From Ambrosia x helenae (lineage: Eukaryota > Streptophyta > Magnoliopsida > Asterales > Asteraceae): DNA of 64,000 nucleotides. Each line of letters begins with the position of its first letter. The stretch's first letter is position 1. Shown here piece after piece: positions 23,849-36,639 of this stretch. The notes beneath the pieces are model-generated. The model ran no database searches. It worked only from the letters and a program-made list of their open reading frames with translations, and was not told the DNA's origin. A program made the translations under genes and the position numbers. The DNA lies in the NCBI GenBank assembly GCA_030844895.1, contig CM061231.1, positions 92,407,084-92,471,083 of the forward strand, read 5' to 3'.

Positions 23849-23881
23849 GCCATGAAGAACTTCATAGGCAGTCTTGGAATG

Positions 23882-24939
23882 TCACTTGACCACAAGAACT
23901 CTATTCTGAACATAACATGATGTGTTAACTGCTTCTGCCCAAAAGTACAAGGGCAGTCCAGAATCAGCTAACATTGTTCTTGCTCCTTCTATTAGGGTTC
24001 TGTTCTTCCTTTCTACTACACCATTTTGTTCAGGAGTTCTGGGAACACTGTATTGTCTAATAATCCCTTTAGACAAACAGAATTCATCCAGAGTTTTGTT
24101 CCTGAACTCTGTCCCATTATCACTTCTAATGGTTTTGACAGGTAGAGAATATTGTTTCTCCACTTGTAGAATGAAGAACTTGATGATTTCAGCAGCCTCA
24201 TCCTTGGAGAATAAGAAGAATACCCATGTGAATCTTGAGTAGTCATCAATGATGACTAAGCAGTACTTCTTCTTACCAAGGCTCATAATCTTGACAGGTC
24301 CAAATAAGTCCATATGGAGTAGTTGAAGACATGCAGTTGTTTTTGATTCTTCAATAGACTTATAGGAGGACTTATGCTGTTTTCCCTTTAAACAGGATAC
24401 GCAGTGTTCTTGACACTGGTACACTTTCAAAGGTAGACCTCTGACCAAGCCCATTTTTGTGACTTTATTTATGGTTTTAAAGTTCACATGGCCAAGTCTC
24501 CTGTGCCAGAGATCAGTTTCTGAAGTTGATGCCCTTGAGAAGAAACAGGCAGTGTTGTTCAATACTTTGTCTTTCTCAATGTCCACTGCATAGACATTGC
24601 CACATCTTTTGGCAATCAGCAAAGTATGATCTTCAATGATCTTCTCTATCAACTTCTGGCCTTCTGGTGAGATGATCTTGCATGCTGTCTTTGTGAAAAA
24701 GGAATAATATCCTTTATCACACATTTGTGACACCTTGTCAAACTGTATTTTTCCAGAGGACACATTGCCATGTCCTAGCACATATCCCTTAGCATTGTTC
24801 CCAAAGGATACAGATCCTTCTCTTTGGCTGATAAAATTGTTTATCAGGTATCTGCATCCAGTCATGTGCATAGAGCCCCCACTATCAACATACCATATGC
24901 TGTTTAAGCCCCTGGAAACTCTCTGCACACAATAACAAA
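23882..24939 (-). pseudogene. Copia pol, protease and integrase part
   Basis: The frame contains the protease site WYVDSGGSMHMTG, where the family usually has DSGCS, a Cys-to-Gly change beside the active site. A GAG-pre-integrase/zinc motif follows (LWHRRLGH...CVSCLKGKQH). The integrase core has the DDE residues in LHMDLFG, IRSDNGTEF and PEQNGVVERKNR. It ends at the premature TGA at 23879-23881, after which RT continues in frame. Upstream, the junction with the gag frame is shifted near 24940, so gag and pol cannot be read together here. Confidence 0.88.
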
Positions 24940-27601
24940 TTAGTTAGATTTAGGAACCCAAGCCTGTTTGGCTTTGGGTTTGTTCTTGAGAACAGTTACA
25001 GTTTGTTCTTGACCAGATTGAGAAATCCATGTCTTTTTGGCAATGGATTTTTCATTAAGAACCATGGTGGTATCCTTTTCAGGACCACCATCAACCTTGG
25101 TCATCAGTAGTTGTACCAAGTTCATTAGTTTTTGAATCTCAACAGTTTGTGAAACTGCTGATGAATCAGGTCTAACTACTGATAAAGAATTTTGAGAAAA
25201 AGATTTTAGTTGAGATTTTATCTATTTCTGAGAAAAGGTGTTTTTAGGTTGTTGTTTCTTGGGTTTAAAGGTTCTTTCATAATCATTTCTGATTTGATTT
25301 CCCACAACCTGTTGTTTAATTTTATGATTGAACTGAATTCCTTTTCTGTATCTACAAAACTCTGTTTTGTGGTTGAACAGACCACAAATTTCACACTCTT
25401 TTGCCTTTTGTTTTTGATCTAAAGGCAAATTTCTGACATTAGTGTAAAGATTTTGCTCATCAGTAGTTTTCAGGGTCTCAACTCCTGATGTAGATGAAAC
25501 TACTGATGGCTTGTTGTCAGATTTTGTTAATACTTCTGAAGTACTTTCTTTGAAAATACCAGGATTTCTGTTTAGAAAGTTTTCATGGAAAGATGTGCAG
25601 TCTTTTCCTTCAGAAGTTTCATTTGAAACAATTTTTCTCCCATCTTCAGTAGTTTTGGGAGAGAAATCTGTTGGTGTTTCAACATGATGGTACCCTATGC
25701 CAAACTTAACATTTGAAGCACTCTGTTTGTTTAGCAATAGCTGGTACCCCTTACAAGAATCCACCCATTTTCATAACTGATCTTGGTGTCAGCAAGCTCT
25801 TTTCTAACATTCCCAAGATCTTCTATCATCATTTTAATTTGTGCTTGGGTTTCAATAGCTGAGTTAGTTAATTTAGAGGCTTCTTTTGTTTTAGCAGTAA
25901 GTTTTCTCTCTAAATCACACTTCATCTGAGTGTATTTTCTTTCTAAATCATTGGCTTTTCCTTGTAAGTGCACATTTGTCTCTCTTATGAGAGCAAAAGT
26001 TTCTTTGCAAGAATTTGAGCAAAGTTTTGTCAAAGATTCTTTTGATACCTGTGACAATGCAGATTTTGAAGTACAGCCTTCAAATGCCATTAAGGCAAAG
26101 TTCTTTCTGCCATTGTCTGGTTCTCCCCAGTTGATGTCAAACACCTTATTGTCTGCATCAGGATTGCACTCTGTGGTGTCAAAAGGGAGACTGCTCCAGT
26201 CAACATACCCTGAGGTGAAAAGACTTTGTTGAGAGGGTTGTTGAGGCTGTGGAGGATGTTGAGCAGCTGGAAATGGAGGGATTGATTGTTGGCTCTGCAT
26301 CTGTTGAGCAGGCATTTGAACATATTGTACTTGTGGCATCTATTGCTGTTGAGGAGCTTGTGCCTGTACAAAATGAGCACTCCCTTGAGTTCCATTATTC
26401 CTATTATAATTGGGGTTAAAGTTATTTCCAGATTGTGATTGGTTAAAGCTAGAGTTTCTACACTCTCTAGCAAAGTGTCCCAACTTCTAACACTTGTGAC
26501 ATCTCAGTTTAGATTTGTCAAAACCAATTTTTGTATTACTGGTCAACCCTGGAAATTTCCTTCCTGACCTTTTATAAAACTTGTTAGTTTTAATGCTTAG
26601 CATGGCCAGTTGGTGTAAAATGTCCATTTCTTCTAAGTCATCACTGCTAAAGTTTTTCAAATCATCCATGATAAAACATAGATTATCAGCAGTTTGACTT
26701 TGGTCATCATTGTCATAACCTGGGAAAGATCTTTCTGATGAGATCCCAGTTGTTATGTCAATGTTGTCATAAGATCCATAGGAACAAGTTGGTGAGTCTT
26801 GTCCCAAAAGTGCTGTACTACCTGGTAGGTAGTCATCAGCAGTTTTACCAGATGATTGCAATTTCTTCTTTTGATCAATTTCTCTCTCAAAAGTAAGTAA
26901 TCTCCCATGGAGTTTTGTAAAAGTGAGGGAGCTAAAATCTGGTGAGGATCTTAAAACAATGGAGTATGTTTCCCATTTGTCTGGTAAAGACCTTAAAAAT
27001 CTATGTAGCATAGATACTGTTGTATAGGTCTTACCATTTAACTTTAGCTCAGATATTAATGAGGATAATCTTTCAAATTGTTGAGTTAAAGTTTCCCCAT
27101 TAATATGAGCAAAGGTCTCATATTGTTGAGCTAAAATCCCTCTGGTGTTGGCAATCACCTCTTCAGTTCCTCCAAACTGTTCTTTAAGACAATCCCAGAG
27201 TTCTTTGGCACTTCACAATGTAAAAGGCCAGAGTATATCTCATTTGGGAGAGCCATTGCCAACATAGAGAATGCTTTTGCATCTAGCTCAAGTTTTAGGA
27301 AATCATCATCTGTATAGTCTTTTGGTTCTTTAGGAACCTCAACTTTAGTTTCAAGATTTATGTTTACTGGTTTGTGAGGACCATATATCACAGATCTCCA
27401 ACAACCTGTGTTGGTTTGTGACAAGGTGTGTGCCATTCTCTTTTGCCATATATTGTATTCATTTCTTACAAGCATGGCAGGTTTAGTAGCAGAACCAGTA
27501 TTATGTGGATCCATTTTAAAGAGTATTGATTTGTCAGATGACTCTTTTAAGTGATGGATGTTTGATAAAAAGTGAACTTTTGATCTTTTATTGAGTATCA
27601 A
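24940..27601 (-). pseudogene. Sirevirus gag, broken by frameshifts and stops
   Basis: The nucleocapsid/capsid precursor starts near MDPHNTGSATKPAMLVRNEYN (about 27515). The retrotran_gag block runs WQKRM...MALPNEIYSGLLHCE, then a one-base shift near 27210 moves the frame to AKELWD...IANTRGILAQQYETF. The zinc knuckle CHKC-KLGHFAREC has a TAG in its middle (26487-26489). Another TAG lies at 26340-26342. A long charged coiled coil (about 26000-25780) ends at a second frameshift near 25760. A stop at 25222 precedes the last part (to 24940). The long region after the zinc knuckle is typical of Sirevirus gag. Confidence 0.85.
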
Positions 27602-27660
27602 TAAGAGCTTTGTGTCTGATTCTCAATTTGTTAGATTGATATGTGATCAGATAAACCAAT

Positions 27661-27672
27661 GCTCTGATACCA
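27661..27672 (-). other. Primer-binding site of the Sirevirus element
   Basis: TGGTATCAGAGC on the minus strand, tRNA-iMet type, two bases inside the 5' LTR. Confidence 0.95.
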
Positions 27673-27674
27673 AT

Positions 27675-28287
27675 TGTTGGATAAGTATGCTCTTTGTTTA
27701 AGTAAGAACTTGCTATCTTTGACACTTAAGTGTTTAGCAAGATCTTGTATATCAGATTATAAGCACAGCGGAATGTATAAGTTAAAGCAACACTTTTTAT
27801 ACTCAAGAGGAGTTATTACTCCCCCTAGATGATTGAAACTAATAATGACAAGTATTTATTATGAATCTAAGCAGTAAATGAGAATTAGATACATAGACAG
27901 ATTCACAATAAATACTGAAATGGAATAGAACAGTGAAAGTGTTTGAAGGATTTTTCAATTAAAATCAATGTCTAAAATAGAAGGTTGAAGCCTCCTATTT
28001 ATAGACGTTTACATACATGTATCTTGCCCAAAAAGCAAGTACAGAAACATCAGAAACAAGTTGCACAAGTTGCAATATTGAAACTAACAAATACAGTACT
28101 TCTGAAGTGAACTTGTCTGGTTTGGACTTCAGAACTTCTGATGAAGTTTCTTCTTCAGCACTTCTCATATCTTCTCTTCAGCAGTTTCTTGTCTTCTCTT
28201 CAGTACTTCTATACTTAGCCAAAATGACAGAAGTGAATTAGACTAAGGTTTCCAAAAGTGGTTTCACCAATCCTCTTTGTCCTAACA
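27675..28287 (-). repeat. 5' LTR of the Sirevirus element, internally deleted
   Basis: 613 bp. It matches 16884-17603 apart from a few substitutions and the loss of about 107 bp at about 28097, between short CAG repeats in the longer copy. Confidence 0.95.
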
Positions 28288-28835
28288 ATAAACGATACTG
28301 CGGGAGCGGACTAGGAGTCTGACCAAGAACCTATCCATTACTTTATATTACTTTATATTTATCTCTTCATTAGAACAGTGGGTTAATAGCTAGCATTTTC
28401 GATAGGAACGTTCTTACACGAGCTTTAATTCGTCTTCCTAGAGTCTTTCTCTTGCCCACCTATACAGAAAAAAAAAAAACCTTGTATACACTTACGCCCT
28501 CGATTAATTGGATTCTTGTTACACACTCTAATAACGTCCAGTCAGGAACCCTTCTAAAGTAGGGGAGACTGCTTCATCAGTGTCAGTGCCTTCACCTGTT
28601 ATACATTCCTAAAACTTTTCTCATTTAAACCCTCAATTTCCTAATCTCAGGTCAACTGTCAAAGATTTTGAAACTTTTACTTTGAATATTAGACCACCGT
28701 TTTAAATTTTATCAAATCATAAATGATAAAAAAAATTTTAAAATCTAGTTGACTTTCACAAACGCATTTTTTGTTTCATAGAAAACCTCCACTTGAAAGA
28801 AATTTCGAGACGAAATTTTCTAAAGTAGGGGAGAC

Positions 28836-29500
28836 TGTGACATCCGCCACCCTTGTCTTTCGTCAAATTGACAGTAATAACCCTTTGAAATATATCCATT
28901 ATAGTCCCTGAAAGTTCGTCGTTTTCAAATTTAAGTTTAGAGCGAACTAAAAAATTTTACCATTTATTATGGATCGGGTATAAGTTTCAATCAAATACGT
29001 GTCTTGAAAACGTCTACACAATGGGTATTATAAAAATTTCAGGTTTTGTAAAAGTTTAGAGTTTAAAAAGTTAAATATAGATAGCTTAGTTAAGTTTTAT
29101 AAAGGAAAAATTAACTAGATATAATATAAACTAACTCAAGGGACTTGTTTTGTCAATTTCAGAAAGTTCAAATAAACTCTCCCTCTCCCCTGATGGTTCC
29201 CGTTTTTTTTCCGGCAGACCACCGCCGGCGCGGCCATGGTTTCTGGCCACTTTTTAAAACCAGCTTTTAACACCCGTTAATCCATATTATTGTTTGTGAA
29301 ACGTTCTTCATCAATTACTAACAGCTTGCAACTTTTAATCTGACATTTAACGCACTTTATCATGTATTAATCACCCCTTTATTTGTAACCGTCGAGCTCA
29401 AGGAGAGGTATCAGTTTCGTCGAGAAATTATAAATTGAACATGGATTTACGTTGCTGCACCTTTCTACACTTTAAACCCACAAACAAATTACTCAAAACA
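28836..29500 (+). repeat. 3' LTR of element 2, left part
   Basis: Matches the first 665 bp of 12325-15022 with few differences. It is preceded by the polypurine stretch AAAGTAGGGGAGAC and cut by element 3 after aaaca. Confidence 0.95.
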
Positions 29501-31452
29501 TGTAACATCGCCTATTTTCATTTACCATTATCGTATTTTCATTATTCGAATAAAAGTCTGAATGTTGCCCGATATTTACTTCTTTCACTTTCACGTTGAT
29601 TTAAAAAAAAAAAAAAATTCTTAGGCACATGGAATTATGGAAATGTGTTTCCTTAGCTCTAAACAAAAATCTATTAATGTTTTTCAACCTCCTCGTTGAC
29701 TGGTCTTTTGTTTCTTTTCTTTTTAGTAAAAGCCACAATAATACTCAATAATGAGAATTGAAATCTCATTTAAGATGACATATGTTTCCTTTCATCTTCT
29801 TACCGTATTGTAACTCTTATGATTATATAAGCTTATATGTACCTCTTCCTTTCTCGACACCTTTGTCAATCCGTCGGAGCTCTAGGCACTCCCGACCACC
29901 ATTATTCTCCTCGCGGCCATCTTGGAGATCATCGAAACCGATCGAGAACATTTTGACAGAATTCCGTATAAAACCCGACCCACAAACACCACTTCCTGGC
30001 TATTTTTTTTCCGACCAACTTCTTCGGCAAACAACAAACCCACGACTTAGCACCATCCATATTCCCCTCTCGATATCAACCCTCACTCAGTGATGGATCC
30101 ACCACTGCCGTAGGTTCGCTAACTCCGTCAGTATAAACCAAACATCGACCAAAGGTATTGACACTTCAAAACTACTTTTTACCTTTTTCTGGGTTATAAT
30201 CAAACTTTATGGTCACTGCCATATCTTGCTTGCTATAGGGAGGAATATAGAATTTAATTTTTAGTTATGATCTATTCTTAGTTTATGCTTAACACTTTCG
30301 GGTAACCTAGGGTGACTAATACTATCAACTTTTTAATAATTTTTGTATGGGTCAAATTTGTAAATTGTTATAAAGCACTTAAAAATAAATCAGTATCGTT
30401 TTATCAAATTAATTATTACATAACATGCAATAGTGGAAAAATAGTTGACGTAATATCATTATGAATGTTTTTATTTTATTATATTATTTTTTTTACAAAT
30501 TTACGCTTATAAAGTCAAACTAGTTATTTTTCTTATGTGTATATAAGTGTTATTTTAATAAAGGTGATTTCCATATTAACGTTAATTTAGATTAAATAAA
30601 ATAATCTTTGAAATATTGAAAGAATAATAATGGTATAATAACAATTAAAAGTTATACATTTTGTAGTAACACCATAAATATAAAATAATATTAATGGATC
30701 TAAGGCATCATTCTTAATTTATTAGGGTGCACGCATAATTCAGCATACTCATTGATTTTATTGCAAGATCATCACCACAATCAAAGTGAGTATATCTTTC
30801 CCCTTTTTACTGTTTTATTATTTTGGGGTGACTCATGTACTTACTATCAAGTTTCTATTTCTTTTACTAAATGTTACTCTTTCACTAAATGCAATTCTCA
30901 TGTGTGTTTGCTTTATGTTAATTGGTGTGTCTATGACTTGTCAAAATCATTAACCGTTGGGCGGCCTAGCTTTTCAATGAATAGTACTATGGTATACCCC
31001 CTTGAGACTCTGTTGAGAGAATCTTGGTCATTGTCTTGTTAATTCATTATTCAGTTGGTTAGTCATGTGTTTGTCATTATTCTCAGGTTTGGTTTTGAAC
31101 GGATATTACTTATTACATAATTGCAAATGGTACCGCACATGAATTGCTAAACACTTTTCTACTATATTTATTTAAACAGGGTATGCTCACCAATACAATT
31201 TTTGTATTGACCAAATTATTTTGTACATGTTTCAGGTTGTTTTGAGATGCATTCTTTAAGCTTTCGGATTTATATTTAGATTTTGACTCATTGTATTTCA
31301 ATTTAGTTGGCAGTTAGAATCGTTGTATTTTATTTCAATGTAATAAATTATTTAATCAATGTATTCAAAAATTTACACTTTAGTCCATGAGCTATTGAAC
31401 AATCGTCACTACGTGACACCTCGATGTTTCCGCCATCGGTTGGGGTGTTACA
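29501..31452 (+). repeat. 5' LTR of element 3
   Basis: 1952 bp, TGTAACATCG...GTGTTACA. A 103-codon frame at 29782-30093 is repeated in the other LTR only because LTRs are copies, and is not called a gene. Confidence 0.95.
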
Positions 31453-31664
31453 GATTGGTATCAGAGCCATGGTTATAGGGAATTAGGTTATTAGAATGCC
31501 TTTTAGCCTAGTCTATAACTAAGCTTACATTAACGAGTCCTCTCGTGTATATTTCTCTTTATTCTTATATTTGCTTTCGAGATATTTTCATTATGATTAA
31601 TTCTCGTTATTCTTTCGATATTTTCCTTGGCAAAGAAGACACTCGTTTTTCGCAAACGAAATGA

Positions 31665-31911
31665 TATCACCAAGTTAGGAGTGGTATCCATACCTTGGTG
31701 ATAGGTTTCATTCCTTTATATGATATTTATCTTAGGAATATATCTTTGAGATAGGAGTGACATCCACACCTCAAAGAGTATTTCCTTCAAAAAGAAACTT
31801 AACCACTAAGCTGGGGGTGATATCCTTAACTTAGTGATTGGTTTCATTCCTCAAGTGTTTTCAATTTTGAAATACATCTTTGAGTTAGGAGTGAAATCCA
31901 CATCTCAGGGA
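31665..31911 (+). other. Array of four hairpins with constant loops, element 3
   Basis: Same array as in element 2: 31665-31703 (10-bp stem), 31743-31777, 31804-31836, 31877-31911, all with 19-nt loops. Relative to element 2, the first stem gains a pair, and in the fourth stem an A-to-G change turns a U-A pair into U-G, so pairing is kept. Loop changes are few (GTGACA to GTGGTA in the first, GGGAGTG to GGGGGTG in the third, AAGCC to AATCC in the fourth). Confidence 0.75.
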
Positions 31912-33346
31912 TCTGTTTCTTCATCTCGTTTTAAAGTCTCGCTAAAGGTTTTGAAATTTACCAGTGACGGGGTATGTGCAATCGGGAAAATGACCATTCA
32001 CTCATAGGTCCAAGTACACTCCCCACAAGTCACTAATAATATTTCAATCTCTTTGGCTAGTCACCAGATTCACTAGAAATATTTTCAGTATCACATTTTT
32101 GATATATTTTTCATTTGTTGTTTGAAACTCGTATCATAAATATTTTATAATGAAGTTATTATGTCTTTTGAGTTTTCTCTATTAATAGCTATCGCTATTT
32201 GTGCATTTTTTCCGTTTTTCATTATTGACTCTTAAGTTTTGCTTAACATTTGGATTTTAAGTTCCATCTCTTGATGTTTTATATACTCATTAATTATTCG
32301 CTTTTGGATTTTTTTTATCATCATTAAAACTTTTATCCGCTTTAAAACTTACACTATTTTCATTTATGATTTGTGACTTCTACACTATTGTCGCATTTAC
32401 TTTTATCATTCACGTCATTTCTAAATCTCGGTCTTTTGAAAACACATTTGATTTATATGGTTTTCGAGAAAAGAAACTTGCGACTGATAATATGCATTAT
32501 GATAATTTTCAACTCAACTTCTTGTAAACACATGAAAGTATGTACTTACGAAGTCTTTTCATGTGAAACTGTTTTGAATCTAAAAAGTTATTCTCATGCA
32601 TCACTACTATACTTTCAACTATATCACAAAGTTCGAGTAAAACTACATTTTGTTTTATAAACAATAATTTATCTTTTACACTTACGCTCTTTCAGTCGCA
32701 AAACTATTGGTTTAATTATTGGACATATCTTTATCGAAATGTTGCTAAATGTCTTTTAACATATAGTGCATATATTTTAAACCCGCATGGCCAGTAGATT
32801 ATACGTATGTTCCGTCCACTCTCAATTGCAGTAAATATCATTATCTTATTCTTACATCATTTTATTTTATTATATTCGCATATTATCTTATTTATGATTA
32901 TTCTCGTATTATTATTTTATTGGTGGCTAACCCCACGCGTTATTTACAATTATTCTCGCATTAATTATTATTAGTCATTCTTACAACACTGGTTCTGAGC
33001 ATTAACTTAACTCGTTTACTTTCATTTTGCGCAACTGTGCGATTTACTCGATTTATATTATACTATTCTTTCAATCGAAATTTTAGGCTATACTTATATA
33101 CTTACATGAACGCATATTTGGTATGCATATTTTCTTTCCTGTTTTGAGCAAAACCCTGTTATACTTTACATTATTTTGTTCATCGTCATGGCCGATGAAT
33201 ATACTAGTCGATAACTCGTATGAGATCTAAGCCAGTGCCCACGTACGACTCGGATTAGAGTATTCCTTTAATCCGAGGGGAACGGTGTAAATCTCGGAGT
33301 TTATCAATATGGGTGTTTAGAGCCAAGGACGTGAACAGAAGCTACC
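31912..33346. other. Internal region of element 3, non-coding
   Basis: AT-rich with no supported frame. Homologous to 15484-16516 in patches, with extra sequence around 31925-32400 and 32860-32990. Confidence 0.6.
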
Positions 33347-33451
33347 GTTAAGGGTGAACCCGAAAGGGAAGAACCTCTAACCATGTCTATTACTTACATG
33401 TTACTCTCATTACGGTTAAAGGGTAAACCCGAAAGGGAAGGACCTCTAACC
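33347..33451 (+). other. Duplicated GAAA-tetraloop hairpin, element 3
   Basis: 33347-33381 and 33414-33451, each with an outer (G)GTTA/TAAC(C) stem and a CCC-GAAA-GGG apex, at the position of the element 2 pair. Confidence 0.65.
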
Positions 33452-34245
33452 ATGTCATTGTTTCATTGCGGTATCAATTACTTAGCATATCATGATTGCA
33501 CACATTTGTTTCTAGTATTACTTAGGATAGGGTTATGGAAAAGCATAACACCCTAGTGTAAGGTAAATCAATGATTACGGTCCGGAACGCAATCATGGGC
33601 TTACAAGTACATAAGGGTGGTGTGTAATTCTATTTAGGCTGTTGGTAGACAATCAATACGAGTCCAAAGTATCGGGAGTGTGGTGGGTTAGCTGCGGTGC
33701 ACCCTATATATAATAAGCATAAACGATATTGCGGGAGCGGACTAGGAGTCTGGCCAAGAACCTACCCATTACTACCTTTTCATTAGATCATTGACTAAAA
33801 GCTAGCATTTTTTTATAAGAACGTTCTTACACGGGCTTCAATTCGTCTTCATAGAGTCTTTCTTTTGACCACCTCTACAGAAAACCTTAAACTTTTATAC
33901 CCTTACACACTCGATTATTTGGATTCTTGTTGCATACTCTAATAACATTTAGTCAGAAACTTTTCTAAAGTAGGGGAGACTGCTTCATTAGTACCTCTGC
34001 CCCTCACCCATTACATATTCTCAAAACTTTTCTCATTTAAACTCTCAACTTTCTATCTTTAGGTTAACTGTCAAAAGAATTTGAAGCTTTTAACGGTTGG
34101 TATTAGACAACTATTTTAAAACTTGTCAAATCATAAATGATGAAATTTTTTTTTCAACCTACTTGATTTATACAACGCCTTTTGTTTCATAGTAGCCTCC
34201 ACTTGAAAGAAATTTCGAGACGAAATTTTCTAAAGTAGGGGAGAC

Positions 34246-36194
34246 TGTAACATCGCCTATTTTCATTTACCATTATCGTATTTTCATTATTCGAATAAAA
34301 GTCTGAATGTTGCCCGATATTTACTTCTTTCACTTTCACGTTGATTTAAAAAAAAAAATTCCTAGGCACATGGAATTATGGAAATGTGTTTCCTTAGCTC
34401 TAAACAAAAATCTATTAATGTTTTTCAACCTCCTTGTTGACTGGTCTTTTGTTTCTTTTCTTTTAGTAAAAGCCACAATAATACTCAATAATGAGAATTG
34501 AAATCTCATTTAAGATGACATATGTTTCCTTTCATCTTCTTACCGTATTGTAACTCTTATGATTATATAAGCTTATATGTACCTCTTCCTTTCTCGACGC
34601 CTTTGTCAATCCGTCGGAGCTCTAAGCACTCCCGACCACCATTATTCTCCTCGCGGCCATCTTGGAGATCATCGAAACCGATCGAGAACATTTTGACAGA
34701 ATTCCGTATAAAACCCGACCCACAAACACCACTTCCTGGCTATTTTTTTTCCGACCAACTTCTTCGGCAAACAACAAACCCACGACTTAGCACCATCCAT
34801 ATTCCCCTCTCGATATCAACCCTCACTCAGTGATGGATCCGCCACTGCCGTAGGTTCGCTAACTCCGTCAGTATAAACCAAACATCGACCAAAGGTATTG
34901 ACACTTTAAAACTACTTTTTACCTTTTTCTGGGTTATAATCAAACTTTATGGTCACTGCCATATCTTGCTTTGCTATAGGGAGGAATATAGAATTTAATT
35001 TTTAGTTATGATCTATTCTTAGTTTATGCTTAACACTTTCGGGTAACCTAGGGTGACTAATACTATCAACTTTTTAATAATTTTTGTATGGGTCAAATTT
35101 GTAAATTGTTATAAAGCACTTAAAAATAAATCAGTATCGTTTTATAAAATTAATTATTACATAACATGCAATAGTGGAAAAATAGTTGACGTAATGTCAT
35201 TATGAATGTTTTTATTTTATTATATTATTTTTTTTACAAATTTACGCTTGTAAAGTCAAACTAGTTATTTTTCTTATGTGTATATAAGTGTTATTTTAAT
35301 AAAGGTGATTTCCATATTAACGTTAATTTAGATTAAATAAAATAATCTTTGAAATATTGAAAGAATAATAATGGTATAATAACAATTAAAAGTTATACAT
35401 TTTGTAGTAACACCATAAATATAAAATAATATTAATGGATTTAAGGCATCATTCTTAATTTATTAGGGTGCACGCATAATTCAGCATACTCATTGATTTT
35501 ATTGCAAGATCATCACCACAATCAAAGTGAGTATATCTTTCCCCTTTTTACTGTTTTATTATTTTGGGGTGACTCATGTACTTACTATCAAGTTTCTATT
35601 TCTTTTACTAAATGTTACTCTTTCACTAAATGCAATTCTCATGTGTGTTTGCTTTATGTTAATTGGTGTGTCTATGACTTGTCAAAATCATTAACCGCTG
35701 GGCGGCCTAGCTTTTCAATGAATAGTACTATGGTATACCCCCTTGAGACTCTGTTGAGAGAATCTTGGTCATTGTCTTGTTAATTCATTATTCAGTTGGT
35801 TAGTCATGTGTTTGTCATTATTCTCAGGTTTGGTTTTTGAACGGATATTACTTATTACATAATTGCAAATGGTACCGCACATGAATTGCTAAACACTTTT
35901 CTACTATATTTATTTAAACAGGGTATGCTCACCAATACAATTTTTGTATTGACCAAATTATTTTGTACATGTTTCAGGTTGTTTTGAGATGCATTCTTTA
36001 AGCTTTCGGATTTATATTTAGATTTTGACTCATTGTATTTCAATTTAGTTGGCAGTTAGAATCGTTGTATTTTATTTCAATGTAATAAATTATTTAATCA
36101 ATGTATTCAAAAATTTACACTTTAGTCCATGAGCTATTGAACAATCGTCACTACGTGACACCTCGATGTTTCCGCCATCGGTTGGGGTGTTACA
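34246..36194 (+). repeat. 3' LTR of element 3
   Basis: 1949 bp, nearly identical to 29501-31452. Preceded by AAAGTAGGGGAGAC. Confidence 0.95.
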
Positions 36195-36199
36195 AAACA

Positions 36200-36589
36200 C
36201 GTCCAAAAAGCTTCTTAATTTGCGATTAAATGTTCGGGTCTGCACATCAGTTGCGAACCTCAAACCGCGATGTGAGTTAGTTTTTTTTTGCCATTTCTTT
36301 TAGTATACGATTCTGAATAAAAGCCCTCTATTACAGATTGGTCATCTTGAGTAAATCGAGTTTATTAATCTTAGGGTAGGGTTAGGGTTCTTGAGGATGA
36401 TTTGGGAAGATGAAGCTTTGGAAACAAAGTTTATAATTTTTGTTTCCTAAATAAATTCAACAAAATGATACCCAGCCTAGTGGTTGGTGTTTGTGCAAAC
36501 AAAGGAAACATGCCGGGTTCGAGCCCAGGCACTGCCCTCTTTTCAGTTTTTTCCTTCTTTCTTTCTTTTTGCATCCTTTTATTCTATTC

Positions 36590-36639
<50 letters not shown>

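Larger units (their letters stand above)
16884..28287 (-). mobile_element. Sirevirus-type Ty1/copia retrotransposon
   Basis: 11.4-kb minus-strand element in element 2's internal region, with target duplication ataaa (16879-16883 and 28288-28292). In its own direction: 5' LTR 27675-28287, primer site, gag with CCHC knuckle and coiled coil, protease-integrase, RT-RNase H, a long extra ORF, polypurine tract, 3' LTR 16884-17603. The extra 3' ORF and the long gag coiled coil indicate the Sirevirus (SIRE/Maximus) lineage. gag has frameshifts and stops, pol has one stop, and the extra ORF two, so it is currently defective. Confidence 0.95.
29501..36194 (+). mobile_element. Second non-autonomous LTR retrotransposon, 'element 3'
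   Basis: 6.7-kb element inserted in element 2's 3' LTR, target duplication aaaca (29496-29500 and 36195-36199). LTRs 29501-31452 and 34246-36194; primer site TGGTATCAGAGC at 31456-31467. The 2.8-kb internal region is non-coding and homologous to element 2's. It belongs to the same LARD superfamily but its LTR is 1.95 kb with an unrelated left half. By eye the LTRs differ by about 10 substitutions plus short-run length changes, so it is young. Confidence 0.93.

Noticed and set aside
29782..30093. 103-codon frame seen twice (also 34522-34833)
   Set aside because: The copies are the two LTRs of one element, so repetition is not evidence of coding. No family resemblance was seen.
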